63,413 nt of DNA, taken from NCBI RefSeq assembly GCF_009711465.1, contig NZ_SMME01000863.1:1-63413 (forward strand), written 5' to 3'. The notes beneath the pieces are model-generated. The model saw nothing but the letters and a program-made list of their open reading frames with translations. It had not been told where the DNA came from and did no database searches. Shown here in pieces: positions 16,787-25,996 of this stretch (within the stretch, counting starts at the first letter, position 1; the number at the start of each line of letters is the position of its first letter). The stretch is from Parendozoicomonas verongulae (GTDB taxonomy: Bacteria; Pseudomonadota; Gammaproteobacteria; Pseudomonadales; Endozoicomonadaceae). The translations under genes were made by a program, and so were the position numbers.

Positions 16787-17845
16787 ATGGGCAATTTTCT
16801 CTCAAAAATGCTGGGACGCGTTTGTTTAGCCACTGCACTGTGTGTTTCTGTTCATCAGGCTTTCGCTACACCGCCACAAGCTTCCATTCGCCCGGTTGAG
16901 GTGGCTACAGTTCTCTACGAAGAAGCAGCTCGTCCCATCAGTATCAGCGCTTTACTAGCCTATAAATCCACTCAAAAGCTGGCCTTTAAGGTTGGTGGCC
17001 CTGTTGCCAGAATTCTCGTGGAAGAAGGCGATGCCGTGAAAAAGGGTCAGGTACTCGCACAGCTGGATACGGAAGAAGTTCAGGCACGGGTTGGCGAGGC
17101 AGAAGCACGCTATGAGAACGCCCTGCGCAACGTAGATCGCCTCGAACAGCTCTACAAACAGAATGTTGTATCTCTGGATCAGCTTCAGGATGCAGAAACC
17201 GAACGGAATGTAGCAGAGTCCCAGTTGCGAGTCGCTCGATTCAACCTCCGCTACTCCTCCATCAAAGCACTCTCAACAGGGCGTATTGTCAGCCGCACAA
17301 TTGAAGCCGGTGAGCTGGTTGCTCCCAATCAGGTGGCTTTTACACTGGCGGATGAATCCAAAGGCTGGATTATGCGCACGGGGTTGTCTGATCGAAAAGT
17401 GGTGCTGATCAATCACGGTGACCCGGTTTCCGTACGCTTTGACCCTTGGCCCCTGCAAAACTTCGTTGGCAGGGTTAGCCAGATTTCTGAAGCGGCGGAA
17501 GAGCGCTCCGGTATGTTTGAGGTGGAAATCGCCCTCGACCCAGTCAACGAGCTTCGCCTGCGAGATGGCTACATCGGTCGTATTCGCATTGAACCTACTC
17601 AGAAAGAGCGGGTTGTGAAGCTGCCTTCTCTGGCACTGGTGTCTGCCATGAGTCCGGTAGGTGTCGTTTATGTACTGACAAGTGACAACACCGTGGAAAC
17701 AAGGCAGATTCGCATTCACTACCTTGAAGGCAGTCATGTGGCGGTATCTGGCGATCTGAAAGAAGGCGAGTCTGTTATCACAACCGGTGCCGCCTTCCTC
17801 CACGACGGTGACCGTGTACGCGTCGTCGGCCGCAAAAAGGGTTAA
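16787..17845 (+). CDS. RND efflux periplasmic adaptor (membrane fusion protein)
   Basis: A 352-residue HlyD/AcrA-type adaptor linking the inner-membrane RND pump to an outer-membrane channel. It has an N-terminal signal sequence ending near FA at about 27, a biotinyl-lipoyl-like region (FKVGGPVARILVEEGDAVKKGQVLAQLD, about 67-94), a coiled-coil hairpin (about 100-150), then the second lipoyl half and beta-barrel domains. The gene ends 5 bases before the pump gene. No outer-membrane TolC-like gene is in the operon, so it probably uses a shared channel. Confidence 0.93.
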   Translation: MGNFLSKMLGRVCLATALCVSVHQAFATPPQASIRPVEVATVLYEEAARPISISALLAYKSTQKLAFKVGGPVARILVEEGDAVKKGQVLAQLDTEEVQARVGEAEARYENALRNVDRLEQLYKQNVVSLDQLQDAETERNVAESQLRVARFNLRYSSIKALSTGRIVSRTIEAGELVAPNQVAFTLADESKGWIMRTGLSDRKVVLINHGDPVSVRFDPWPLQNFVGRVSQISEAAEERSGMFEVEIALDPVNELRLRDGYIGRIRIEPTQKERVVKLPSLALVSAMSPVGVVYVLTSDNTVETRQIRIHYLEGSHVAVSGDLKEGESVITTGAAFLHDGDRVRVVGRKKG

Positions 17846-17850
17846 ATATC

Positions 17851-20800
17851 ATGCATTTACCCCGTATTGCTATTAACAACTTCCAGTTCACGCTGGTTAT
17901 TATTCTGCTGTTGATTTTCCTCGGCATTGTGTCGTTGAACACCATGCCCCGCTCTGAAGACCCCCAGTTTGATTTCTCTGCTGCCATGGTGCGAGTTGTG
18001 TATCCCGGCACCAACCCGGTAGATATGGAGAAGCTGGTTCTTGATCCTATCGAAGCAGCCATCAAGGAACTCGACGACATCAAGGAATTAAAGGGAGACG
18101 TGGAAGATGGCCTTGCCGTAGTTCGGGTAGAGTTCCTGTTCGGTACTGATCCGGAAGAGAAGTATGACGATGTGGTTTCGGAGGTGTCCCGCATTCGGGA
18201 TCAACTGCCAGAAGGGATTCAGTTTCTCTCTGTTGATAAAATTTCCCCGGCTGATGTCAATATTCTCCAGGTGGCGCTTATGTCGGAAACCGCCAGCTAC
18301 CGGGTGCTGAAAAGTCAGGCCGAGAGGCTGGAGAAGAAACTTGAACGTGTCTCGGGCGTAAAACGTGCAGATATTGATGCCTTTCCTGAGCAACAGGTTC
18401 ATATCCGCGCTGATCTGCTGAAAATGCAGGCACTGAATATCGGGTTGGAAGACCTTTTGAGTGCCGTGCGGGCATCCAGCGTAAACCTCCCCGGCGGCCA
18501 TGCCCTTGCGGGTGAACGACGCATGACTGTTCGCACCAGTGGTGACTTTCGGGATCTTGACCAGATTCGCAGGACAGCTGTCGTGTCATCCCCTGCCCGG
18601 GTTGTTTATGTAGAAGACATTGCCTCGGTATCCCAGGGCGATGCCCTGCCTTCCTACGAAGCTCGCTACAACGGGCAGCGCAGTGTTTTTATCTCCGTGG
18701 TGCAGCGTAAAGGCAGCAACATTCTGTCGGTGCTGGATGATTTGGATTTGGCTGTGGATAATTTCGCTCTCAACCTGCCAGATGATATGAGCGTAGCTTA
18801 TGTGCACGATCAGGGCGTGAGTGTTGAAAAGCGCCTGAACAGTTTCGTGGGTAGCCTGCTGCTGGGCCTGGCACTGGTTGCAGGAATCACTTTGATTGCC
18901 CTTGGTTTGCGTTCAGCTTTTGTCATTGTGATCGTAATCCCGATGTCGGTGATTATTGCGCTGGGCTGGGTGGATTTAAGTGGCTTTGGCCTGCAGCAGA
19001 TGTCCATTGTCGGGCTGGTTATTGCCCTTGGTCTGTTGGTGGATAACGCCATTGTGGTGACCGAGAATGTTGGCCGTTTTCTGCGGGGCGGGTATGATCG
19101 GCAAACGGCAGCCGTTGAAGGTGCCAGTCAGGTAGGCTGGGCTGTCGCCAGCGGCACAGTGACAACTATGCTGGCCTTTTTCCCTATGCTTTTGCTGCAA
19201 ACTGGCGCGGGGACATTTATTCGCTCCATGCCGGTTACGGTTGTGCTTACCCTTGCCGCTTCCCTGCTGATTGCCTTGAGTCTGACACCCTTGATGGCAA
19301 GCCGCCTGTTTCCCGCGAGAGTGGATAAAGAACCACGGGTTCTTCAGGCCATAGAAAATCTGGCTCAGGGACCTTACGCCAAAGTGCTGAAGTCGTCACT
19401 CAATCGCCCATGGCTGGTGTTGCTGGTTTCTGTTGGCCTGTTTGCGGGAAGCCTGACACTGCTGCCCATGGTGGGCGTAAGTATGTTCCCCAAAGCGGAT
19501 AAGCCTATGGTGCTGGTGAATATTGATGCGCCGGAAAGTGCCAGTTTCGACCGCACACGCCTGCTGGCACTGGATGTGGAAGATATTGTGAACCGCCACC
19601 CTGAAGTTGTGTCAGTCACCACCAATATTGGCAAAGGCAACCCACGGATTTTCTATAACGAAATCCCCAGGCGTCAGGTGCCGTCTTATGCGCAATTGCT
19701 GGTGCAACTGGAAGCGGGAGATGACTTATCTCGCAGCCAGTTTGTGACAAAAGTGCGTGAAGACTTTGCCCGCTTTTCCGGCGCAAAAGTTACGGTGAAA
19801 GAGCTCCTGCAAGGCCCTCCCTATGAAGCACCGGTCTCTATTCGTGTATTGAGCGATGACCTGGAACTGCTACACAAACAGGCATCTATCGTCACCTCGA
19901 CAATGGAATCGGTTGAAGGTCTGGTGAGTGCAGACAACCCTCTGGCTCACCGCAAGATTGATATGCATGTGAATATCAATCGCGAAAAAGCCGCCATGCT
20001 CGGCGTTCCCATCAATGCGATCGATCAGGTCATTCGTGCCAGTCTCGTGGGTTTGAATGCAGGACAATTCCGGGATGTGGACGGTGAAGATTACCCGATT
20101 CTGGTGAAGTCACTAGGGCAGGACCGCCCACAAATAGACGACTTTGAATATATGATGGTGCGTTCCAGTAACGGCGCCCTGGTACCACTGCCCCAACTGG
20201 CCAGCTTTGAACTGCAGGATGGGCTGGCACGTCTGCAACATAACCGAACGGAGCGCATGTCCCGGATCACCGCTGACGTTGCACCGGGTTATCAGGCTGA
20301 GGCTGTGACCAATGCGGTTATCGAAGAGCTGAATAAGCTGTACTGGCCAGAAGGTGTTACCTATCAAGTGGGCGGTGAACAGGAGAAGCGTAAAGAGTCT
20401 TTCGGTGGAATGGGGCAAGTAGCTCTTGTTGCACTGATGGGCATTTTTGCTGTGCTGGTGCTGCAGTTCCGTTCTTTCAGTCAACCGCTGATCATTTTTG
20501 CCGCCATTCCCTTTGCGATGACAGGCTCGATTCTCGCACTGCTGTTTACTGGTAACACCTTCTCGTTTACAGCGCTGGTGGGGTTGACCTCGCTGGTTGG
20601 TATTGTGGTTAACAATTCCATCATATTGGTGGATTACGCCAATCAACTCAGACGGAGCGGGCGAAGCTTAAAGGCTTCGGTCATTGAATCGGCTATTACA
20701 CGACTTCTGCCAATTATCCTGACAACGCTCACCACGATTGGCGGCCTGCTGCCCCTCACTCTGGGGAACTCGTCCATGTGGGCGCCTATGGGCTGGAGTA

Positions 20801-20892
20801 TTATTGGTGGGCTGTTGGTGTCCACTCTACTCACGCTGTTTGTGGTGCCCGTACTGTACCTGCTGTTCACACCCAGAATGACAAAAGAATAA
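17851..20892 (+). CDS. RND efflux pump permease (AcrB-like)
   Basis: A 1013-residue inner-membrane proton-driven exporter with 12 membrane segments in two halves (first helix about 10-30, groups at about 335-470 and 850-1005) and two large periplasmic loops. The conserved acidic residue of transmembrane helix 4 is in ALGLLVDNAIVVTENV (about residue 400). The second half has GIVVNNSIILVDYAN. The exported compound cannot be told. It is translated directly after the adaptor and is probably controlled by the divergent TetR protein. Palindromic element copy A begins 31 bases after the stop. Confidence 0.94.
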   Translation: MHLPRIAINNFQFTLVIILLLIFLGIVSLNTMPRSEDPQFDFSAAMVRVVYPGTNPVDMEKLVLDPIEAAIKELDDIKELKGDVEDGLAVVRVEFLFGTDPEEKYDDVVSEVSRIRDQLPEGIQFLSVDKISPADVNILQVALMSETASYRVLKSQAERLEKKLERVSGVKRADIDAFPEQQVHIRADLLKMQALNIGLEDLLSAVRASSVNLPGGHALAGERRMTVRTSGDFRDLDQIRRTAVVSSPARVVYVEDIASVSQGDALPSYEARYNGQRSVFISVVQRKGSNILSVLDDLDLAVDNFALNLPDDMSVAYVHDQGVSVEKRLNSFVGSLLLGLALVAGITLIALGLRSAFVIVIVIPMSVIIALGWVDLSGFGLQQMSIVGLVIALGLLVDNAIVVTENVGRFLRGGYDRQTAAVEGASQVGWAVASGTVTTMLAFFPMLLLQTGAGTFIRSMPVTVVLTLAASLLIALSLTPLMASRLFPARVDKEPRVLQAIENLAQGPYAKVLKSSLNRPWLVLLVSVGLFAGSLTLLPMVGVSMFPKADKPMVLVNIDAPESASFDRTRLLALDVEDIVNRHPEVVSVTTNIGKGNPRIFYNEIPRRQVPSYAQLLVQLEAGDDLSRSQFVTKVREDFARFSGAKVTVKELLQGPPYEAPVSIRVLSDDLELLHKQASIVTSTMESVEGLVSADNPLAHRKIDMHVNINREKAAMLGVPINAIDQVIRASLVGLNAGQFRDVDGEDYPILVKSLGQDRPQIDDFEYMMVRSSNGALVPLPQLASFELQDGLARLQHNRTERMSRITADVAPGYQAEAVTNAVIEELNKLYWPEGVTYQVGGEQEKRKESFGGMGQVALVALMGIFAVLVLQFRSFSQPLIIFAAIPFAMTGSILALLFTGNTFSFTALVGLTSLVGIVVNNSIILVDYANQLRRSGRSLKASVIESAITRLLPIILTTLTTIGGLLPLTLGNSSMWAPMGWSIIGGLLVSTLLTLFVVPVLYLLFTPRMTKE

Positions 20893-20923
20893 TAAGCAGG
20901 ATCGAGCAATAAGTGAAAAGTCA

Positions 20924-21087
20924 TAAGTACCCGGACCATTGTTTTCACATAATGATGGCGAGTGGATTTTTTCGCTCTTCAAGGAACAGCGTCGGGAGCG
21001 TAGCCCGCTACGTGATAAGAGTTGTGACGCAGCAAGGGCGGAAAAAGACGCCGCCAGACTATGCGAAAGCAATGGTCCGGGTACTTA
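20924..21087. repeat. Palindromic TAAGTACCC element, copy A
   Basis: This 164-bp element has perfect 18-bp terminal inverted repeats (20924-20941 and 21070-21087) starting TAAGTACCCGGACCATTG. Pairing continues inward with mismatches to a central CGTAGC-CC-GCTACG at 20999-21012, whose midpoint (21005.5) is the exact midpoint of the element. Each arm is 82 bases, so the whole is one long imperfect palindrome. It encodes no transposase; small open frames within it are repeat translations. It is MITE-like. Confidence 0.8.
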
Positions 21088-21089
21088 CA

Positions 21090-21120
21090 GCTGGGTTATC
21101 TACCCCACGGATAACCCAGC
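21090..21120 (-). terminator. Hairpin 3' of ylqF
   Basis: GCTGGGTTATC (21090-21100) and GATAACCCAGC (21110-21120) form a perfect 11-bp stem with a 9-base loop, 15 bases past the ylqF stop and abutting element A. No T-run follows on the minus strand, so it may be a weak terminator. Confidence 0.5.
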
Positions 21121-21135
21121 CTGAGAAGAAGGATA

Positions 21136-22065
21136 TCAGGCTTTAGACTTCTTTTTCTTCTTGCGCTCACCCTTCTCTTTCTGCTTAGCTTCCCGTTCGG
21201 CGATGATGGCTTCCATACGGATTTTCTGCTCTTCAATCATTTCCGGAGTTTCCAGAGTAATGCGCCCCATTGCACCACTGCGATAATCATTCAGAAGAAT
21301 CTCGGCCACTTTATGGGTATCCGCAAAGCCCCCCTTACGCATACAGCCACGGCGGCGACCAATTTCGTCAAAGATTTCGATTGAGCTGGCTGGAATTTCA
21401 CTCAGGTTATATCGCTGTTTCAGCACCTCGGGGTGAGCGTCCATAAGGTATTCCACCAGGAACATGCCAACATCTTCAAACTCAAGCACAGTATTTTTGA
21501 TGGCGCCGGTTACAGCCAGACGATAACCACACTCCTCTGGTTCCAGCTTGGGCCAGAGAAACCCGGGAGTATCGTGCAGCACAATATTGTTGGAGAGTTT
21601 GATACGTTGCTGGCTTTTGGTAACCGCCGGCTCATTACCGGTTTTAGCAATAATGCGATTGGCCAGATTATTAATGGTGGTGGATTTACCTACGTTGGGG
21701 ATACCGAGAATCAAGGCCCGCAGAGGCGTTCCTTCAAAGTTACGGTGGGGCAGCATTTGTGGGCAGATTTGTAGCAGTTCCCGTACCTTGTTCGGTTCAT
21801 GCTGACTCATGGGGATGGCCTTTATACCCTGCTCTTTTTCCAGAGCCTGCTTCCAGCGCTGGGTGAGCTCTGGGTCTGCAAGGTCAGCCTTGTTCAGAAT
21901 TTTGATGCACGGAGTGTCTTTGCGCAGTGCGGGAACCAGTGGGTTCTCGCTGCTGAAGGGGATGCGGGCATCCAGCACTTCAATGATGAGATCGACCTGA
22001 GGCATTGCCTCGCGGATCTCTTTTCGGGCTTTGTGCATATGCCCGGGATACCAGTTAATCGCCAT
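21136..22065 (-). CDS. ylqF: Ribosome biogenesis GTPase YlqF/RbgA
   Basis: A 309-residue circularly permuted GTPase that acts in late 50S subunit assembly. The G motifs come in permuted order: G4 NKAD (58-61), then G1 GIPNVGKST (121-129), then G3 HDTPGF. A C-terminal RNA-binding helical domain follows, ending in a very basic tail (ERKKKKKSKA). AGGA precedes the ATG. It is a single gene flanked by a repeat element and a small gene. Confidence 0.95.
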   Translation of the reverse strand: MAINWYPGHMHKARKEIREAMPQVDLIIEVLDARIPFSSENPLVPALRKDTPCIKILNKADLADPELTQRWKQALEKEQGIKAIPMSQHEPNKVRELLQICPQMLPHRNFEGTPLRALILGIPNVGKSTTINNLANRIIAKTGNEPAVTKSQQRIKLSNNIVLHDTPGFLWPKLEPEECGYRLAVTGAIKNTVLEFEDVGMFLVEYLMDAHPEVLKQRYNLSEIPASSIEIFDEIGRRRGCMRKGGFADTHKVAEILLNDYRSGAMGRITLETPEMIEEQKIRMEAIIAEREAKQKEKGERKKKKKSKA

Positions 22066-22209
22066 GCCGTTGTCCTGAGAAAAGCGCCCTGAGATAAACG
22101 CTCAAAAACCTCCATTGTAACCGCATCGTGTAAAGCTGTCTTTCCGTGACACTCGTTACTGTTCATTGATTATGCTGGTTTGGGATTAAGCCGGTTTGAA
22201 GTGAGCAGC

Positions 22210-22467
22210 TCACTTTTTTTCAGGCTCTTTAGCCTTGGCAGCCTCTTCTTCGACCACTTTCATTTGCTGCTTTTTCTCCTGCTCTTCACGAGCAAGGCGT
22301 GCTTTTTCACCGAGGCTGATTTGACCGCTGACTCCTGATGGAATCTGGTCAATCTGACCGCCAGATTCAAGGAAAGCATTTATTTGTTCTTCAATAGAGC
22401 GGCTTGTTTCCTTGGCTGCTGGGCCATCCTGTTTGAGGCTGATCGTGTATTCATTCTTCTTGGGCAT
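22210..22467 (-). CDS. Small charged protein of unknown function
   Basis: With ATG at 22467 (MPKKNEYTISL) this is 85 residues. It is preceded by GGAAGGA; the upstream in-frame ATG at 22602 gives an unlikely extension. A central motif RSIEEQINAFLESGGQIDQI followed by PSGVSG is reminiscent of the segment of Pseudomonas SutA reading MEEFLARGGKVQEI, but the similarity is short. The last 35 residues are a Lys/Glu-rich helix. It is probably cytoplasmic; no function is assigned. Confidence 0.7.
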   Translation of the reverse strand: MPKKNEYTISLKQDGPAAKETSRSIEEQINAFLESGGQIDQIPSGVSGQISLGEKARLAREEQEKKQQMKVVEEEAAKAKEPEKK

Positions 22468-22740
22468 ATAACTTGTCCTTCCTGATTCTTTTGGGGAGAG
22501 AAGTATAGGCCACGGAACAACTCTTGCAGTGTACGGTTTGTAACCAATGCTGGTGTTTTTTTGTACTGCTGTGATGATGGTTGTAAAGCGTATTAACAAC
22601 ATTCAAGTTTTGTTGCTTTTGGTCATAAAGAGTGGCGAAAAATGAGTTTAGGATGACAGTCGTTTTCAAAATGCCTGACATCGTGGCGTGTTATTGGAAT
22701 TGCCATGGGCCGGGCACTGAGTTAATCAGGAGTAGGTATT

Positions 22741-23238
22741 ATGGCGATTAAAATGAATATGGAAGTCATGGAGTTGATGTTTTACTTCTGGCAAGCCACT
22801 ACAGACCGTGAAAAGGTTGGCGAACCTTTCATCATGACAATTGCTGATCACGAGCAAATGAAACCTGTTTATACCGAAGAGTTCCAGCCTGAATCAGTAC
22901 GCCGTGCATTAAGTGCTATCAGCAACCGTGAAATTTTCAGTGCTGATCACAAATGCGAGTCTCGTTTCTGGAATAACAACATGTGGGCTATGGAAGATAT
23001 GGGCCTGATGGAAGAGATGATGGCTCCTCTCAAAGTAATGAACTTTGATGGCATTACTGTTGAGGGCGATAAAAACGTTGTTGTTCTTCCCATGCACATG
23101 GATGAATATCTGCTCAAGGGTGACACCCTGTATGTAAACTTCTTCCGGGTTCAGGCTGATATGATGGGCGACGGCCCGCTCACCATGGCAAATGTCGAAT
23201 TCAAAGAGTGGGTTGAGAAAACTTTCAGAGCCGCTTAA
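22741..23238 (+). CDS. Conserved-looking hypothetical protein, Met-rich
   Basis: A 165-residue soluble protein starting MAIKMNMEVMELMFYFWQATTDREKV with AGGAG 8 bases upstream. It is rich in Met (about one in ten residues), with a stretch NNNMWAMEDMGLMEEMMAPLK in the middle. There is no signal peptide or membrane segment. A single Cys (residue 77) is present. Codon use looks like the neighbouring housekeeping genes. I do not recognise the family. It stands alone and is convergent with the DUF2062 gene. Confidence 0.8.
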   Translation: MAIKMNMEVMELMFYFWQATTDREKVGEPFIMTIADHEQMKPVYTEEFQPESVRRALSAISNREIFSADHKCESRFWNNNMWAMEDMGLMEEMMAPLKVMNFDGITVEGDKNVVVLPMHMDEYLLKGDTLYVNFFRVQADMMGDGPLTMANVEFKEWVEKTFRAA

Positions 23239-23252
23239 TTCTCCCCTTGCCC

Positions 23253-23285
23253 TATCTGGCTATGTGACTTCTCACTGGCCAGATA
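23253..23285. terminator. Hairpin between convergent genes
   Basis: TATCTGGC (23253-23260) pairs with GCCAGATA (23278-23285), and GTGA/TCAC pair inside the loop. It lies between the convergent genes ending at 23238 and 23302. CTTTG follows on the plus strand, so any T-run is weak. Confidence 0.4.
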
Positions 23286-23301
23286 CTTTGATCCTGGCCT
23301 G

Positions 23302-23760
23302 TTATCCCTCCGCTCTTGCAGGGATAAACTGCAAAATCAGCTTCTGCAGCAACCATATCACCGGAATCGCCAGCATCAGCCAGACAACACACGCTCCAAT
23401 AACCGCCAATCCATAGGTTTGAAAAAAGGTGAGTGGGTGCTGCCATAGCATATTTCCCATCACTGAAGGGTTTACAGACACTGCCGGAATGCCCAGAACA
23501 GACTCCCCAAAACGAATCAGCGGCACAAATAACACAAACTGCAGAGGGTAGCCCGCATAGTTCGCAGCCTGAATAGCTACCTGATTCAAACCCATCCGCG
23601 CAGCCACAATCACGCACAGAAAGGTTGTTACCCCGAAAATGGGGAAGGTCGCGACAACAAAGCCAATGGCCAGAGTCATAGCCAGGTTTTGTCGGCCCAA
23701 GCCCTGCTGTAAAAGGGCTGAAACAGGACTAAGAATGCGCTTGGATATTGGTGTCTTCAA
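23302..23760 (-). CDS. DUF2062 family membrane protein
   Basis: A 152-residue protein with three predicted membrane segments (about 25-52, 65-85 and 118-145) and the DUF2062 pattern: LAIGFVVATFPIFGVTTFLC, then AANYAGYPLQFVLFVPLIRFGE. The function of the family is unknown. The only plausible start is TTG at 23760: an in-frame stop lies just upstream, no ATG fits, and AAGAG sits 9 bases before it. Confidence 0.85.
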   Translation of the reverse strand: MKTPISKRILSPVSALLQQGLGRQNLAMTLAIGFVVATFPIFGVTTFLCVIVAARMGLNQVAIQAANYAGYPLQFVLFVPLIRFGESVLGIPAVSVNPSVMGNMLWQHPLTFFQTYGLAVIGACVVWLMLAIPVIWLLQKLILQFIPARAEG

Positions 23761-23794
23761 AGGGTTTTTCTCTTACTTTTCATCCCATGTTTTA

Positions 23795-24214
23795 TCAATA
23801 GCGTGCGCCATTAACGAACAGCTCCCACTCTTTCAGCATATTTTTGAAGTCATCAAGACCACAGCTGGAACGGGCTTCGTCATCATAAAAGTCCATATCC
23901 TGACCTTCGCCCATATCCACGCCATCCACACGGAAAGAATCGGCCTCAAAATCAATTTGTGCATTACAAATTTCAGCCTCTGAGCAGGTCAGACGGAGAT
24001 TGTACTCCACTCCATCCAGAACATATTCCCAGCGCTCATGGTTTTGCAGTTGGTCGATGGCCTTATAAAGAGCAGGCAGCACAGGTGTGCGCTGCCCAAT
24101 TTCTTCGAGCAGCCATGCTGCTATGGCTTCATGACCCATGGAAAAACTGGCACTCAGCTCACCGGTTATATCTTTTCGGAACTCGTATTCCAATGTATCG
24201 CTCTTATTTGCCAC
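23795..24214 (-). CDS. yacL: YacL family protein (UPF0231)
   Basis: A 139-residue acidic cytoplasmic protein matching E. coli YacL: EYEFRKDITGELSASFSMGHEAIAAWLLEE near the start and DMDFYDDEARSSCGLDDFKNML near the end. The function is unknown. The start is GTG at 24214; a TTG at 24193 (LEYEF) would begin exactly where E. coli YacL begins and is a real alternative. It is followed after 34 bases by the DUF2062 gene, so the two may be one transcript. Confidence 0.88.
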   Translation of the reverse strand: MANKSDTLEYEFRKDITGELSASFSMGHEAIAAWLLEEIGQRTPVLPALYKAIDQLQNHERWEYVLDGVEYNLRLTCSEAEICNAQIDFEADSFRVDGVDMGEGQDMDFYDDEARSSCGLDDFKNMLKEWELFVNGARY

Positions 24215-24332
24215 TCATGGCATCAGGTTGTGGCAGAAAACATCAACACGTATGCGATGTTCAAGCCAATGTTTAAGAAAAATGAACTGATATACTCGCA
24301 GTCAGAACAATAGCGAATAAGGATTACATCCT

Positions 24333-25007
24333 ATGGAGGAGTATCTCGCCCCCACGGCATTCTTTGACTACGAACACCCAGCTGTTCAGGCATGGGTTCA
24401 CGGGGTAACAGGTCAGGAACAGAACCCCGTTTTGCAAGCCATCAGATTATATAAGGCAACCCGGGACGGTATCCGATATAACCCTTATGTTTTTCGCCCT
24501 GACCCAGCCACACTCTCTGCCAGCTACTGCCTGGAAAACGAAGAATCCTACTGTATCCCTAAAGGGGTTCTGCTGGGCGCAGCCTGTCGTAGTATCGGTA
24601 TCCCTTCTCGTCTTGGGCTGGCCGATGTTAAAAATCATATTTCCAGTCAACAACTTATCGATCACCTGCGCAGTGATATCTTTGTAATGCACGGGTTTAT
24701 CGAGCTTTATCTGGAAGGGAAATGGGTTAAAGCCACTCCTGCCTTCAACGCTGATCTGTGTACCAGAATGGGGGTTGCACCGCTGGAATTTAATGGCCGC
24801 GAGGATTCTATTTTTCACGAATACGGCACTGATGGTGCGCGGCATATGGAATATCTGGCGGATCACGGCACCTTCGCTGATGTACCGGTAGATTTTATCG
24901 TGCAATCAGTCAGCAAGGCTTACCCCCATTTGGTGAACACCTATCTGGATCAGATGAACGGCCACACTCTGGAAAGCGATTTGGCAGAGGTCTCAGCTAA
25001 AGCTTAA
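24333..25007 (+). CDS. Transglutaminase-like domain protein
   Basis: A 224-residue protein of the transglutaminase/protease-like superfamily. The candidate catalytic Cys is C74 in ESYCIPKGVLLGAACRSIGIPSRLGLADVKNH, and the His is H120 in VMHGFIELYLEGKWVKATPAFN. The third residue, usually Asp, is not obvious in ATPAFN. There is no signal peptide, so it is cytoplasmic, and the substrate is unknown. AAGGA lies upstream of the ATG. It is a monocistronic gene between yacL (divergent) and a small gene. Confidence 0.85.
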   Translation: MEEYLAPTAFFDYEHPAVQAWVHGVTGQEQNPVLQAIRLYKATRDGIRYNPYVFRPDPATLSASYCLENEESYCIPKGVLLGAACRSIGIPSRLGLADVKNHISSQQLIDHLRSDIFVMHGFIELYLEGKWVKATPAFNADLCTRMGVAPLEFNGREDSIFHEYGTDGARHMEYLADHGTFADVPVDFIVQSVSKAYPHLVNTYLDQMNGHTLESDLAEVSAKA

Positions 25008-25047
25008 CACTCTCGGGCCTGTTGACAGTTCCAGCACTCTAAAATTC

Positions 25048-25056
25048 TAAGTACCC
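25048..25056 (+). repeat. TAAGTACCC repeat end (half copy)
   Basis: TAAGTACCC followed by GCTTCCCAGG lies 40 bases after the transglutaminase-like gene and just before the small gene at 25079. It matches the ends of elements A and B. No right end is found nearby. Confidence 0.45.
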
Positions 25057-25078
25057 GCTTCCCAGGATGGAGGTTGTC

Positions 25079-25258
25079 ATGCACAAAATAGTGGTTTTAC
25101 TTTTTGCTATTGGAATCACCTATCACCTGCTCCATAGGAGCCATTTTCATTCGGAACAGGCTCAGGCTTCTGAATGGGGAAAAAGGCACTACACCTATAG
25201 CGGCAAAGGTGAAGATAAACTCAGTATCTTATCTGTCAGAAGCGATAATCAGCCCTGA
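25079..25258 (+). CDS. Small protein with N-terminal hydrophobic segment
   Basis: A 59-residue frame starting [19 protein letters not shown], with GGAGG 6 bases before the ATG (an ATG at 25067 is less likely). The first 18 residues could be a membrane anchor or signal peptide; the rest is hydrophilic. Its stop overlaps the convergent yceH stop by 10 bases. No family is recognised. The good ribosome site is the main support. Confidence 0.5.
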   Translation: MHKIVVLLFAIGITYHLLHRSHFHSEQAQASEWGKRHYTYSGKGEDKLSILSVRSDNQP

Positions 25259-25875
25259 CTCTCCTGAAGCTGATAGCGAAGTCGCTCAATCTCGGCTTTC
25301 AGCTCTTCCACTTCCTGTTCCAGTTCGTGGATGCGATTCTTGCTGGCATTCACTACCTGTTCTTCAGGAGCCGTTTCTACTTCGCCGGAAAAGAGATGAG
25401 CAAACCGTGATTCCCTACGGCCAGCTTCCCGTGGCATTTGAGCCACCAGCTTTTTCTCCACCATTCCTTTAAGGACCAATTCCACTTCTCTCACATCGCT
25501 GAAGGCAGTTATTCTTCCTGACCGACTGCGCAGCTCTCCGGGTGTTTGCGGCCCGCGAAGCAACATCAGGCAAACAATCGCGCGCTCCTGTTCCGAAAGT
25601 TGAAGCTGACTGAAGGCCGTATTACAGAAGCGGTGTTTGTAGCGGCTTACTCGGGAACCACTTTCTTCACTTACCAGACGCTGGTCGATAAGACCATTTA
25701 TGGTTTGTGAGACTTCTGCATTGGTCAAAGATAATACTGGCTCACGGCTGCTCTTCTGATTACAGGCATTCACCAGAGCATTCAGGCTGAGGGGATATTG
25801 GTCGGGGGTTGTGCTCTCTTTTTCAAGCAGGCAACCAATGACTCGGGTTTCGTGCAAACTCAGGTGGATATCCAT
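25249..25875 (-). CDS. yceH: YceH family protein (UPF0502/DUF480)
   Basis: A 208-residue protein made of two winged-helix-like domains and a C-terminal coiled coil. It starts [43 protein letters not shown], a family signature. The second domain has [22 protein letters not shown]. Residues about 175-205 form a heptad coil ([22 protein letters not shown]). GGAG lies 8 bases before the ATG. The biochemical function is unknown. Confidence 0.94.
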   Translation of the reverse strand: MDIHLSLHETRVIGCLLEKESTTPDQYPLSLNALVNACNQKSSREPVLSLTNAEVSQTINGLIDQRLVSEESGSRVSRYKHRFCNTAFSQLQLSEQERAIVCLMLLRGPQTPGELRSRSGRITAFSDVREVELVLKGMVEKKLVAQMPREAGRRESRFAHLFSGEVETAPEEQVVNASKNRIHELEQEVEELKAEIERLRYQLQESQG

Positions 25876-25996
25876 CCATTCACTCCAACAACAAGCGCGG
25901 CCAGGTTAGCAATTTTATACGCTAATCAGTCAAAACGTTCACTGCCCGGCATCATGTCCTAGTCTTAATAAACAACTTAGGCAAGGATGCTCTCCC

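Noticed and set aside
20827-21146. Small frames in both directions around the RND/ylqF junction
   Set aside because: They are translations of palindromic element A, and the matching peptide also appears at copy B.
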